NCBI RefSeq assembly: GCF_007846095.1
Contig: NZ_VOEI01000003.1
Location: 62,001-126,000, forward strand
Length of the DNA: 64,000 bases
Origin: Mucilaginibacter achroorhodeus
Lineage (GTDB): Bacteria > Bacteroidota > Bacteroidia > Sphingobacteriales > Sphingobacteriaceae
Direction of reading: 5' to 3'
Made by a program: the position numbers and the translations under genes. Every line of letters begins with the position of its first letter. Position 1 is the first letter of the stretch. Below are positions 1 through 8,863 of the stretch, one piece after another. The notes under the pieces were generated by a model, which was not told the DNA's origin, searched no databases, and saw only the letters and a list, made by a program, of their open reading frames with translations.

Positions 1-1640
1 ATACCGGTAAACAGTTCGGTAAGCTGTTCAACTTTGCCGTTGGCGAAGGTGTAACGGTAAAGGTTGCGGAAGCCATCGCGGTTGGATAAAAAGTATACCT
101 GCGAACCATCAGACGAGTATTGCGGGTTAAGATTGTTGGCACCATCAAATACCTTGATGTTGGTCACTTTGCCGGTAGCAATATCCAGTTCTGCTAAGTC
201 AAACGTTATAGCCTGCGATAACGACTTATCATAAGTTGCTCTATCACTGCTGAAAATTATCTTTTTTCCGTCCTTAGAAAAATTGGGCTGATAATCAGAG
301 TATTTGTCGTTGGTAAGCTGTTTAACCTGTTTGCTATCGAAATTATAAAGATAAAGATCGCTCTGCCCTTCAGACATACCCTGGAAAACTACGTTCTTTC
401 CGTCCGGCGACCATGAAAGGTTACTGAATTGTTCGGCTTTCCCCATCGATACATCGTCAATTGTGCGGCCATCAGGCACACTTACCACAAGCATCCTGTT
501 TCGGCCTTTGGCAAATACACTGAACGCAAATTTACGTCCGTCCGGCGACCAGGTACCGGCAGATTCTATAAAGTTAAATTCATCAATATGCGTGTTTGAT
601 GTTTTACTGGTGAGCTGTTTTATTATGCGGCCTGTTTTTGCATCCGCCAGGAAAAGTTCGATACTGAACAGGTTTTTTGAAGAAAGGAAGGCCAGGTATT
701 TTCCATCCGGACTTACCGACGGCGCAACGGTAAGATCGCCGCCTACCTTATCATCTATGATTCTTAAACCAACAGGTTTCTGAACTGTATCTTTCAATAA
801 TGGTTTGTAGGTATTGGTAATGGAATTTTGCCACAATTTAGAAAGCGTTTTATCATCGTAACCAAACGTGCGGCGTATACCGTATTGCAAACCAAAGCGG
901 GCAACATTTTTAAAAAAAGGAACAATGATAGTATCCCCATAAGTAGAACCAAGGAATGACCAAAAAGCTTCGCCGTAACGATACGGGAAATACTTGTTAC
1001 TCTCGGTAAGGGCCTTAACGGTAGGGATATCATTATTAAGATAGGCATCGCGCATCCACATGGCTGTATAGGCATCCTTTTTACCTATTGAAAGGTATTC
1101 GGCCATACCCTCAACCATCCATAACGGCAGGTTGCCGATATTTTCGGCATTTGATGAATCGCGGCCTAAGAGGATATGGTATTGAAAGGCGTGCACCAAC
1201 TCGTGCCCTAAAACGTGCCGCGTGGTTTGGTTGGTTTCCATTATCGGCATTACTACACGGTTCTTTAAACCTTCGGTAACGCCACCGGTACCAACACCAA
1301 TTTCCCCGTCAATAGCGGTGGTTTGCTGAAAATCAGGGTGATTAGCGTAAAGAATGATAGGGTTTGGCCTGTTAAATGTATCCCTGAATATTTGTTGATG
1401 CAGAGTGTACCACAACTCGCTTTCCTGTGCAAACCGCTTAATGAGGCTATCATTTTTCATGTAATAATAGATCTCGAAATGCGGGGTCTTATAAACCTTG
1501 AAATCCAGGTTTTTATAGCGGACTTTGTTTTGTCCAAAGTATTGCGCTTTTGCCGAGTTGCAAAAAAATGCTGCCATAAACAGGCACAGCAATGCTATAA
1601 TATGTTTAACGCTCAACAGATAGAGGTAACGTTTATTCAT
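1..1640 (-). CDS. Secreted zinc metallopeptidase-like protein with WD40/PD40 beta-propeller, 3' end outside the window
   Basis: Reading the minus strand from an ATG at 1640 gives an open frame of about 546 codons that runs off the left edge. The N-terminus is a hydrophobic signal peptide ending near an AKAQ cleavage-like site. A gluzincin-type HELVH motif is at residues 146-150, followed about 35 residues later by EGMAEY, which fits the third zinc ligand. From about residue 260 there are repeated WSPDGK/SPDGKYLAF-type strands typical of TolB/PD40 beta-propeller blades. I infer a cell-envelope or secreted peptidase whose propeller binds substrate or partner. The C-terminal part is not in the window, so full length and any sorting domain are unknown. 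The gene ends up downstream of the PBP1A gene on the same strand but 60 bp separates them. Confidence 0.8.
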   Translation of the reverse strand, partial: MNKRYLYLLSVKHIIALLCLFMAAFFCNSAKAQYFGQNKVRYKNLDFKVYKTPHFEIYYYMKNDSLIKRFAQESELWYTLHQQIFRDTFNRPNPIILYANHPDFQQTTAIDGEIGVGTGGVTEGLKNRVVMPIMETNQTTRHVLGHELVHAFQYHILLGRDSSNAENIGNLPLWMVEGMAEYLSIGKKDAYTAMWMRDAYLNNDIPTVKALTESNKYFPYRYGEAFWSFLGSTYGDTIIVPFFKNVARFGLQYGIRRTFGYDDKTLSKLWQNSITNTYKPLLKDTVQKPVGLRIIDDKVGGDLTVAPSVSPDGKYLAFLSSKNLFSIELFLADAKTGRIIKQLTSKTSNTHIDEFNFIESAGTWSPDGRKFAFSVFAKGRNRMLVVSVPDGRTIDDVSMGKAEQFSNLSWSPDGKNVVFQGMSEGQSDLYLYNFDSKQVKQLTNDKYSDYQPNFSKDGKKIIFSSDRATYDKSLSQAITFDLAELDIATGKVTNIKVFDGANNLNPQYSSDGSQVYFLSNRDGFRNLYRYTFANGKVEQLTELFTG

Positions 1641-1700
1641 ACAGTGAGTTAAGGATCCGGTAAATTTATTAAAACGCAACTGGTAATTAAACCCTGCTTA

Positions 1701-4031
1701 CTAATTAGATTGTGGGGGATTGCTTTCAGGTGCAGTTTCTTCGGGAGCCGGTGTTGTAACAGGTGCTGCTGTTGTGTCCATAGGCATTTCCGTACTATCG
1801 CTTGTCGTTTCTTCCTCGCGTATAATTGGTGAAGGACAATTATACTCCTTAGTTATCTTTACCCAAGGTTTTGGGAACGGCCCATATGTGTAACCCGAAT
1901 TTGGGTCAGCGTATACCTTCTCCATAAAAGCGCCAAAAATTGGTAGTGCGGTATGTGAACCTTCGCCCGTTTCTGATGAGGTGAAGTGCACGCTCCGGTC
2001 ATCAGCACCTACCCAAACACCGGTTACCAGGTCTTTGGTGATACCCATGTACCAGCCATCTACATAATCTGATGATGTACCTGTTTTACCGCCTATCTGG
2101 TTGTTTTTCTTCCACAGGCCAGGATATTCCCAAAGCGCCTGCGAAGTACCGCCCGGTTCTTCCATACCACCGCGGAACATGTAAAGCATCAGCCAAGCCG
2201 TTTCTTCGCTTAGTACACGCTCAGATTTAAGCTTAAATTCTTTTATCACATCGCCGTCTTGGTCTGTTATTTTCTCAACGAGGATAGGATCAACTTTTTC
2301 TCCTTTGTTCAGGAACGTGCTGTAAGCGCGTACCATTTCGTAAACAGACACATCGTTTGAACCCAAAGAAACCGATGGTACTGATTTAAGGTAACTTTCA
2401 ATACCTATCTTATGCGCATACTGCACAATTTTATCCCAGCCCACATGTTCGGTAACCTGTGCGGTGATAGAGTTTACAGATTTACCCATTGCCCAACGTA
2501 AAGACATCTCGCGGTAGGAGAAATGGAAATCAGCATTTTTAGGTTCCCATACATCATCTTTGCCCTCATCCTTAAATTTGATGGTGACGGGTTTGTCGGT
2601 AAATTTATCGCAAGGGGTAAAGCCGTTATCAAGCGCGGTTACATAAGCGAAAGGCTTAAATGTTGAACCTGCCTGGCGTTTAGCCTGGTTAACGTGGTCA
2701 TAGTTAAAGTATTTATGGTTAATACCGCCCACCCAAACTTTAATTTTTCCGGTTGATGGTTCCATAGTCATCATGCCGGTATTCAGTATTTTAGCGTAAT
2801 ATTTTATCGAGTCGACAGTTGAGAAAGTGGTGTCCTGGTCGCCTTTCCAGGTAAACACGGTCATGCGCTTCTTTTTAGTGAAATAGTCGTTTATTTTGGT
2901 GGTATCGCCGTTGTATTTTTTGCTTAACAGTTTGTAAATAGGCAGGCGTTGTTCATTCTTCAGGATAAAATCCTTTATTTCTACGCCTTTACTATCCCGC
3001 CATGGGTTTTTGTTGCCCCAAAGGTTATTGAAACGCTTTTGCAGCATCTTCATCTTCTGATCTACAGCTTCTTCGGCGTATTGTTGCAGTTTAGAGTCGA
3101 TGGTGGTGTAGATCTTCAATCCATCTTCGTAAAGGTCATAGCCGTTATCTTTACACCACTTGTCCAGCCATTTTTCAACAGCATGGCGTAAATAAGAATC
3201 GCCTGCGCCTGTGTTGTCAATATAACTCAGATCAAGACCGATAGGTTTGGCCGCTTCGGCTTTGTAATCCTCTGGTTTTAGATAGCCATACTTGGTCATC
3301 TGGCTCAAAACTACATTGCGGCGTTCCAATGATCTCGCTGGGTTGGTACGCGGGTTATAGGTTGATGTAGCTTTAAGCATACCTATAAGTGTAGCAGCCT
3401 CTGCCGGGGTAACAGCATTCGGCATCTTATTGAAATAGCGTAAAGTAGCCGTCTTAATCCCGAACGTATTGTTACCGAAAGGGACGGTATTCAAATAAAG
3501 CGTTAAGATTTCTTCCTTGCTGTACTGGCGCTCTATCTTAAACGCTGTAAGCCATTCCTTACATTTAAAAACAATGGTTTTAAGCACGGGTACGTGCCTT
3601 ATAATACCTTGCGATTTGCGTTTGCGGGTACTAAAAAGGTTTTTGGCTAACTGCTGTGTAATGGTACTGCCACCACGGCGGTCGCCTTTTGCAGTTGATA
3701 GTAAACTGCCGAAAAAGCCAATAAAGTCTACACCATTATGCTTGTAAAAACGCGCGTCTTCAGTAGCTACAAGGGCGTGGATGATATTGGGTGAAATAGC
3801 TTTGTATTCAACAGGAGAACGGTTCTCTTTATAAAACCGGCCGATCAATTTCCCGTCGGCGGTGTAAACTTCTGAAGCCAGCGACATAGAAGGTTGTTTG
3901 ATGTCCTTCATATCGGGCGAGTAACCAAACAGCCAAAGAAAGTTCAGTTCAATAGCACAGAAAAATATAATGATAGCGTAAACAAAGATTGCGAAATATC
4001 TTAAGTACCGGTTCTTTATTTCTTTGAACAT
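1701..4031 (-). CDS. Penicillin-binding protein 1A (bifunctional transglycosylase/transpeptidase)
   Basis: A 776-residue class A PBP that polymerises lipid II glycan strands and cross-links peptides in the periplasm. One N-terminal membrane anchor spans about residues 10-36. The GT51 transglycosylase domain carries EDARFYKHNG (91-100, catalytic Glu91), GGSTITQQLAKN (120-131) and the KIERQYSKEEILTLYLN helix (about 165-181). The transpeptidase domain carries the three active-site motifs: STFK with Ser456 and Lys459, SVN at 518-520 and KTGT at 649-652. The last 45 residues are a Pro/Thr/Glu-rich low-complexity tail, probably disordered. Length is normal for Bacteroidota PBP1A. A Bacteroidota-type promoter lies at 4081-4107 upstream. 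Family assignment is firm; I leave the symbol blank because mrcA/ponA naming varies. Confidence 0.95.
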   Translation of the reverse strand: MFKEIKNRYLRYFAIFVYAIIIFFCAIELNFLWLFGYSPDMKDIKQPSMSLASEVYTADGKLIGRFYKENRSPVEYKAISPNIIHALVATEDARFYKHNGVDFIGFFGSLLSTAKGDRRGGSTITQQLAKNLFSTRKRKSQGIIRHVPVLKTIVFKCKEWLTAFKIERQYSKEEILTLYLNTVPFGNNTFGIKTATLRYFNKMPNAVTPAEAATLIGMLKATSTYNPRTNPARSLERRNVVLSQMTKYGYLKPEDYKAEAAKPIGLDLSYIDNTGAGDSYLRHAVEKWLDKWCKDNGYDLYEDGLKIYTTIDSKLQQYAEEAVDQKMKMLQKRFNNLWGNKNPWRDSKGVEIKDFILKNEQRLPIYKLLSKKYNGDTTKINDYFTKKKRMTVFTWKGDQDTTFSTVDSIKYYAKILNTGMMTMEPSTGKIKVWVGGINHKYFNYDHVNQAKRQAGSTFKPFAYVTALDNGFTPCDKFTDKPVTIKFKDEGKDDVWEPKNADFHFSYREMSLRWAMGKSVNSITAQVTEHVGWDKIVQYAHKIGIESYLKSVPSVSLGSNDVSVYEMVRAYSTFLNKGEKVDPILVEKITDQDGDVIKEFKLKSERVLSEETAWLMLYMFRGGMEEPGGTSQALWEYPGLWKKNNQIGGKTGTSSDYVDGWYMGITKDLVTGVWVGADDRSVHFTSSETGEGSHTALPIFGAFMEKVYADPNSGYTYGPFPKPWVKITKEYNCPSPIIREEETTSDSTEMPMDTTAAPVTTPAPEETAPESNPPQSN

Positions 4032-4080
4032 TGGATAAAGATGTAAAATAATACGCCCAATTCATAGCCAGGGCGGCTGC

Positions 4081-4107
4081 CAAAAGTAAACAACGCAATT
4101 TTAACAA
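4081..4107 (-). promoter_or_regulatory. Predicted promoter for the PBP1A gene
   Basis: On the minus strand a TTG (-33 type) is followed after 16 bp by TACTTTTG, a perfect match to the Bacteroidota -7 consensus TAnnTTTG. The ATG of the downstream gene is about 50 bp further on. Sequence match only. Confidence 0.45.
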
Positions 4108-4207
4108 GTAAATTTTAAGTTAAGGATTTTGAAAGGAAAAAATGTTTTGAGCTCAGCAACTGCGATTAAGGCGAAACCAAATGCTGGTTTTCATAGTATT
4201 AATCAGT

Positions 4208-5308
4208 ATGAAACGTACAATCCTCTCCATGATACTTTCCGCCTCTATTGTAGCTGCTAACGCCCAACAACTGATCGAGGTTGCCCAGTTCGGTAAAAAC
4301 CAGCCCATAGGCGTTACCGTTGCTCCAAAAAGTAACAGGCTGTTTGTTTCTTTCCCTCACACCGAGCCGTATTTGTATGGCTTGACGGAAATAGTCAATG
4401 GACAACGTGTGCCTTTCCCAAATGAAGAATGGAACAAGGTTGATACCGCACAAACCGAGACGCATTTTGTGAATGTACAGGATTTGTACGCCGACAATAT
4501 GAATAACCTTTGGGTGCTTGATTCTGCACCAGGCGGAAGTGCGGCTGTAATTGGCGATAACAAAAAGAAGGAAGGTAGATTCAAACTGATCAAGATATCG
4601 CTGGATGATAACAAAGTGCAGCGCATATATGATTTTGATGATCTGCCAAAAAGCGAAAGTGCCCTAAATGATATGTGCATCGATAACAGCAAGCAATTAG
4701 CTTACCTGTCTGATCCCGGTTTAAAAGCTATTGTAGTGCTCGATCTCAACACCGGCAAAAGCCGCATAGTTTTACGCAACGATAAAAGTACTCTTGCAAC
4801 GCCCGGATTCAAATTGCACCTTGATGGAAAAGATGTAGTTGATGATAGCGGCAAGCCATTTGTATCGAATGTTAATGGGATTGCGCTGACGCATGATAAT
4901 AAGTGGTTTTATTTTAGGGCAATCAACCAAACCAAATTATATCGCATAGCTACTGAATACCTGGCTAACATTACGCTTTCAGATGCCGATCTGAGCAGCA
5001 AGGTTGAAACGGTTGCGGAGACTGGCGTTTGCCATGGTATGATCGCTGATAGCAGGGGTTATATCTACCTGAGTAACTCCGTTGATAAGTCCATTCAATA
5101 TGTTAAACCGAACGGTGAAGTGAAAACAATGGTAACAGATAGCCGGTTGATATGGCCGGATTCCTTTGGTATAGGCAATGATGGTTATTTGTATCTGAGC
5201 GCTTCGCAGATGAACCGTTTGCCAAAGTACAATAACGGCAAAAATATGGTATCGTATCCTTTTAGGGTTTACAAGGTTAAGCTACCTAAATGGCAGGGTT
5301 GGTATTAA
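4208..5308 (+). CDS. Major royal jelly protein (MRJP)/Yellow-family secreted protein
   Basis: A six-bladed propeller-type protein of about 366 residues. I chose ATG 4208 over the in-frame ATG at 4181 because it gives a clean signal peptide (MKRTILSMILSASIVAANA, then Q). The family signature is seen in VNVQDLYADNMNNLWVLDSA around residues 85-105, plus LSDPG, a conserved NGIALTHDNKWFYF stretch and a final propeller block with WPDSFGIGNDGYLYLSASQMNR. Bacterial MRJP/Yellow homologues are annotated but their substrates are largely unknown, so function here is open: a lactonase-like or ligand-binding role is possible. The 3' end overlaps the convergent MOSC gene by 23 bp. Confidence 0.8.
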   Translation: MKRTILSMILSASIVAANAQQLIEVAQFGKNQPIGVTVAPKSNRLFVSFPHTEPYLYGLTEIVNGQRVPFPNEEWNKVDTAQTETHFVNVQDLYADNMNNLWVLDSAPGGSAAVIGDNKKKEGRFKLIKISLDDNKVQRIYDFDDLPKSESALNDMCIDNSKQLAYLSDPGLKAIVVLDLNTGKSRIVLRNDKSTLATPGFKLHLDGKDVVDDSGKPFVSNVNGIALTHDNKWFYFRAINQTKLYRIATEYLANITLSDADLSSKVETVAETGVCHGMIADSRGYIYLSNSVDKSIQYVKPNGEVKTMVTDSRLIWPDSFGIGNDGYLYLSASQMNRLPKYNNGKNMVSYPFRVYKVKLPKWQGWY

Positions 5309-6128
5309 TTATAAAACGATCATCGGTATGCATCGATAAAACCGTAAGTTCATCGCCAACATGGATAACACCCGTATCAGTTAAGGCAATATTTTGTCCG
5401 AAAAGGATTTTGTTGTCTTTACGCCGATATTTAGCGAGGGTTTTTAGCGGCTCTTTGCCTTTGGCTAAAGTTTGCTGATCAATAGTGGTCATAATACAGC
5501 GTGCGCAAAGTTTAACTCCGTAGAAATTCAAATTGTTAATTTGGATGTGGTTCATCAAGTCTTCGCTGTAGGGTGAACCGCCGGTAAACACGATATTTGG
5601 TCGGAAACGGTTCATTGGCAGCGGTTCTTCTAAACGTGTGTTCAAGTCATCTAAAGCAGACTGGCCTATTAATAGGAGGGGATAGGCATCAGAAAATGAA
5701 GTTACCATACCTTCACCGGTATAGCGTAGGTCTGTCTGCCTGTGGGTTTCATCAGGCATATAAATTAACCTGCATCCCTTGCGCAATTTTTCTGTAAACC
5801 AACTATCAACTTCATCGCTAACCAACTGACCGATACACGTATCATCCCAAATAGTTACCTCAAGCGTATCCTGTTTTAACGGTTTAAAGGGTATAGTTAT
5901 AAATGATTCGTCGGGCGTGTAAGTAACTTTGAGACCATCATGTTCGAGACTCACTTGGCACAGGGCAAGTTGCGCATATTCACGTTGCGAAAGAAAACGA
6001 TTATCATCATCGATCAACATCCAGCGGCGGTCGTGCTCCAGGCCGCGGTCGGTTACTTTGGCACTGGTTAATTCAATGCCTCCTAATGACTTAATTGGAT
6101 AGATGATAAGACGTGAAATGCGATGCAT
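5286..6128 (-). CDS. MOSC domain protein (mARC/YcbX-like molybdenum cofactor enzyme)
   Basis: A 280-residue protein with the N-terminal MOSC beta-barrel (MHRISRLIIYPIKSLGG, RGLEHDRRWMLID) and a C-terminal MOSC domain. The likely Moco-ligating cysteine is Cys211 in LCARCIMTTID, which matches the C-x-TT-x-D signature of mARC and YcbX. Known relatives reduce N-hydroxylated compounds using a reduced electron donor; the C-terminal 2Fe-2S ferredoxin domain of YcbX is absent, so an external donor would be needed (inference). I use ATG 6128; a TTG two codons upstream is possible but less likely. It overlaps the convergent MRJP gene by 23 bp. Confidence 0.85.
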   Translation of the reverse strand: MHRISRLIIYPIKSLGGIELTSAKVTDRGLEHDRRWMLIDDDNRFLSQREYAQLALCQVSLEHDGLKVTYTPDESFITIPFKPLKQDTLEVTIWDDTCIGQLVSDEVDSWFTEKLRKGCRLIYMPDETHRQTDLRYTGEGMVTSFSDAYPLLLIGQSALDDLNTRLEEPLPMNRFRPNIVFTGGSPYSEDLMNHIQINNLNFYGVKLCARCIMTTIDQQTLAKGKEPLKTLAKYRRKDNKILFGQNIALTDTGVIHVGDELTVLSMHTDDRFIINTNPAI

Positions 6129-6269
6129 AAACAAAACTACAAGAAGGCATCAATATCATCAAGAACGATAATTGTTTATTTAACAATTGATTTATTGGCT
6201 TTTAATTGATAGTATTGTTTTAACCAATTCACACACCGGTATCTGCAAGCCGGTTTTAAACCCTAAGTA

Positions 6270-7982
6270 ATGGAAAATAATTCTGCTAACCTCAATTTAA
6301 AAGCTGCTGCCAATAACACTTATGATGCCATTGTAGTAGGATCGGGCATTAGTGGTGGCTGGGCTGCAAAAGAACTTACCGAACTTGGCCTTAAAACCAT
6401 CATGCTTGAGCGCGGCCAAAACTATGAGCACATCAAAGACTACAAAACTGCGCAAAAGGCACCATGGGAGTTTGAACATCGAGGCAATGTAACTCTTGCT
6501 CAACGTAAAGAACGCCCGGTAATATCACGTAACTGGGGGGCTTACGAACCTATTATGGATGCCTGGGTTGACGAGAAGCAGGCACCTTATACAGAGGTGA
6601 AGCCATTTAACTGGTGGCGCTCTTACCGTTTGGGTGGCCGGTCTATTTTGTGGGGCCGCCAAAGCTACCGCTGGAGCGATTTAGATTTTGAAGCCAATGC
6701 AAAAGACGGCTGGGCCATAGATTGGCCCATACGGTATAAAGATATTTCACCATGGTATGATCATGTTGAGAAATTCATCGGTGTTAGCGGCTCCTTGGAA
6801 GGGATACCCAACCTGCCCGATGGCCATTTCTTACCGCCAATGGATCTTAACGTTGTAGAAAAAGATGTTGCAGCGAGCATTAAAAAGAAATTTGGCAGAC
6901 ACATGATCATCGGCAGGTCGGCAAATATTACTGTCCCTTACAATGGCCGTACAAATTGCCAGTACCGTAACAGGTGCTGGGAAGGTTGCCCGTTTGGTGG
7001 ATATTTCAGCACGCAGGCTTCTACTTTGCCTGCCGCTATGAAAACCGGCAACCTGACGGTTAGGCCGCAATCCATAGTAACCAAGGTTTTGTATGATAAA
7101 AACACCAAAAAAGCTAAAGGCGTAGAGGTGCTTGATACCGAGACCAACAAAACTTACGAGTATTACGCTAAGATCGTATTCCTTAATGCATCGGCTTTGA
7201 ATAGTGCCTGGGTGCTCATGAATTCGGCTACCGATATCTGGCCGCAAGGTTTGGGCAGTAGTAGCGGCGAATTGGGGCATAACATTATGGATCACCATTA
7301 TAACCTTGGCGCAAGCGGACTGATGGAAGGCTATGAGGATAAATATTATTTCGGCCGTAGGGCAAATGGTGTTTACGTTGCCCGTTTCGCCAACGTAGGT
7401 AACGATAAACGCGATTACCTGCGTGGTTTTGGTTACCAGGGTTCGGCGGGCAGGCAGGGCTGGAGCAGAGAGATAGCCGAGTACGGTATTGGCACCAAAT
7501 ACAAAGATGCCATTGCAGAACCGGGCGCATGGACAATGGGAATTGGTGGCTTCGGCGAGCTTTTGCCATACCACGAGAACAAGATAACGCTTGACCCTAA
7601 AGTGAAAGACAAGTGGGGTTTGCCAGTGCTTTCAATGGATGCTGAGATCAAAGATAACGAGCGTAAGATGCGCATAGATATCGTGCAGGAAGCAAAGGCA
7701 ATGCTTGAGGCAGCAGGTGTTAAAAACGTAGAAACGCATGATAGCGGACATAACGTTGGTGATGGCATCCACGAGATGGGTACCGCTCGTATGGGCCGCG
7801 ATCCAAAAACCTCTGTGTTAAACATGCATAATCAGGTTTGGGATGCTAAAAACGTATTTGTTACAGATGGCGCCTGCATGACCTCATCTGCCTGCCAAAA
7901 TCCTTCACTCACATACATGGCACTTACCGCCCGCGCTGCTAATTTTGCAGTGCAGGAACTGAAAAAGGGCGGAATAAGTTAA
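6270..7982 (+). CDS. GMC-family FAD oxidoreductase
   Basis: A 570-residue glucose-methanol-choline oxidoreductase. The Rossmann FAD-binding motif is at about residues 18-47 (YDAIVVGSGISGGWAA, ending in LERG). The C-terminal GMC domain includes HEMGTARMG with His501, and a CQNPSLT segment with Asn544, the usual His/Asn catalytic pair region. Members of this subgroup act on sugars or polyols, but the substrate cannot be read from sequence. No signal peptide is evident. Three cysteines (230, 236, 240) form a C-x5-C-x3-C cluster in the mid region that is retained in related bacterial dehydrogenases. It is followed 88 bp later by a ThuA gene, a common pairing in Bacteroidota sugar loci. No gluconate 2-dehydrogenase subunit 3 gene is adjacent. 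Confidence 0.9.
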   Translation: MENNSANLNLKAAANNTYDAIVVGSGISGGWAAKELTELGLKTIMLERGQNYEHIKDYKTAQKAPWEFEHRGNVTLAQRKERPVISRNWGAYEPIMDAWVDEKQAPYTEVKPFNWWRSYRLGGRSILWGRQSYRWSDLDFEANAKDGWAIDWPIRYKDISPWYDHVEKFIGVSGSLEGIPNLPDGHFLPPMDLNVVEKDVAASIKKKFGRHMIIGRSANITVPYNGRTNCQYRNRCWEGCPFGGYFSTQASTLPAAMKTGNLTVRPQSIVTKVLYDKNTKKAKGVEVLDTETNKTYEYYAKIVFLNASALNSAWVLMNSATDIWPQGLGSSSGELGHNIMDHHYNLGASGLMEGYEDKYYFGRRANGVYVARFANVGNDKRDYLRGFGYQGSAGRQGWSREIAEYGIGTKYKDAIAEPGAWTMGIGGFGELLPYHENKITLDPKVKDKWGLPVLSMDAEIKDNERKMRIDIVQEAKAMLEAAGVKNVETHDSGHNVGDGIHEMGTARMGRDPKTSVLNMHNQVWDAKNVFVTDGACMTSSACQNPSLTYMALTARAANFAVQELKKGGIS

Positions 7983-8070
7983 TTTGTTATTGGTTGATTA
8001 GAGATTAGTTTTCGTCAATTTTTAAATTCAGGGATGAGAGTTTGGATTCCCTTTGTGATTAAAACACACT

Positions 8071-8790
8071 ATGAAGAAATATATTTTATCATTTGCTTTA
8101 TCACTGGTTACTGCCATCACTTTTGGTTTCGCTAAGCCACGGGTGCTTATATTTTCTAAAACTGCAGGCTTCCATCATGAGTCTATAGCGGTTGGAATAC
8201 CGGCGATCATGAAAATGGGCCAGCAGAACAATTTTGATGTGGACACCACTACAAATGCTACACTATTTACGCTTAACAATCTAAAAAAATATAAAGCAGT
8301 TATTTTTTTAAGCACAACAGGCGACGTCTTAAACCCCGAGCAGCAATCAGCTTTTGAACAATACATCAAACAAGGTGGTGGCTTTGTGGGCGTTCACGCA
8401 GCAAGCGATACCGAATACGACTGGCCATGGTATGGCAACCTGGTAGGCGCTTACTTTAAAAGCCACCCCAGCAAGCAGCAGGAGGCTAACTTAGAAGTTG
8501 TAGACAGAAATTTTATCGCAACTAAACATCTGCCAGCAACCTGGCGACGTTTGGATGAATGGTATAATTACAAATGGATAGCTGACGGTTTGCATGTGCT
8601 GATCAAGATAGATGAGAAAAGCTATACCGGTGGCGAAAATGGGGATAACCACCCAATGGCCTGGTATCATAGTTATGATGGTGGCCGGGCTTTTTATACA
8701 GCGCTGGGTCATACAGATGCATCATATAGCGAGCCGCTGTTTTTACAGCACTTGCTGGGAGGCATAAAATATGCAATGGGAGAAAAATAG
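8071..8790 (+). CDS. ThuA-like domain secreted protein
   Basis: A 239-residue protein with a signal peptide (about residues 1-21) followed by a ThuA-like glutamine-amidotransferase-fold domain. Signature stretches are RVLIFSKTAGFHHESI near the mature N-terminus, FLSTTGDVLNPEQQ, GGGFVGVHAASDTEYDWPWYG, and the C-terminal HPMAWYHSYDGGRAFYTALGHT. ThuA domains occur in trehalose and other sugar-modification pathways, often as keto-sugar enzymes; the exact reaction is unknown here. The position directly after the GMC oxidoreductase suggests the two act on the same oxidised sugar (inference). A strong hairpin terminator follows. Confidence 0.88.
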   Translation: MKKYILSFALSLVTAITFGFAKPRVLIFSKTAGFHHESIAVGIPAIMKMGQQNNFDVDTTTNATLFTLNNLKKYKAVIFLSTTGDVLNPEQQSAFEQYIKQGGGFVGVHAASDTEYDWPWYGNLVGAYFKSHPSKQQEANLEVVDRNFIATKHLPATWRRLDEWYNYKWIADGLHVLIKIDEKSYTGGENGDNHPMAWYHSYDGGRAFYTALGHTDASYSEPLFLQHLLGGIKYAMGEK

Positions 8791-8812
8791 CAATTAAACC
8801 CCTTTAAATAAT

Positions 8813-8843
8813 AAAGCCCGGGCCGTATCACGGCTCGGGCTTT
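8813..8843. terminator. Bidirectional rho-independent terminator
   Basis: A 14-bp stem (AAAGCCCGGGCCGT paired with ACGGCTCGGGCTTT, one wobble pair) with a 3-nt loop lies between the convergent ThuA and M28 peptidase genes, with A and T tracts on both sides. Confidence 0.85.
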
Positions 8844-8863
8844 ATGTTGATGTTTCAATTATA

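Noticed and set aside
463..783. 106-codon plus-strand open frame at the left edge
   Set aside because: Antisense to the propeller part of the truncated metallopeptidase-like gene, whose repeated SPDG blades clearly mark the minus strand as coding.
6831..7574. 247-codon minus-strand open frame inside the GMC gene
   Set aside because: It lies wholly within a well-supported coding gene in another frame and has no recognisable domain; its length follows from the codon bias of the sense gene.
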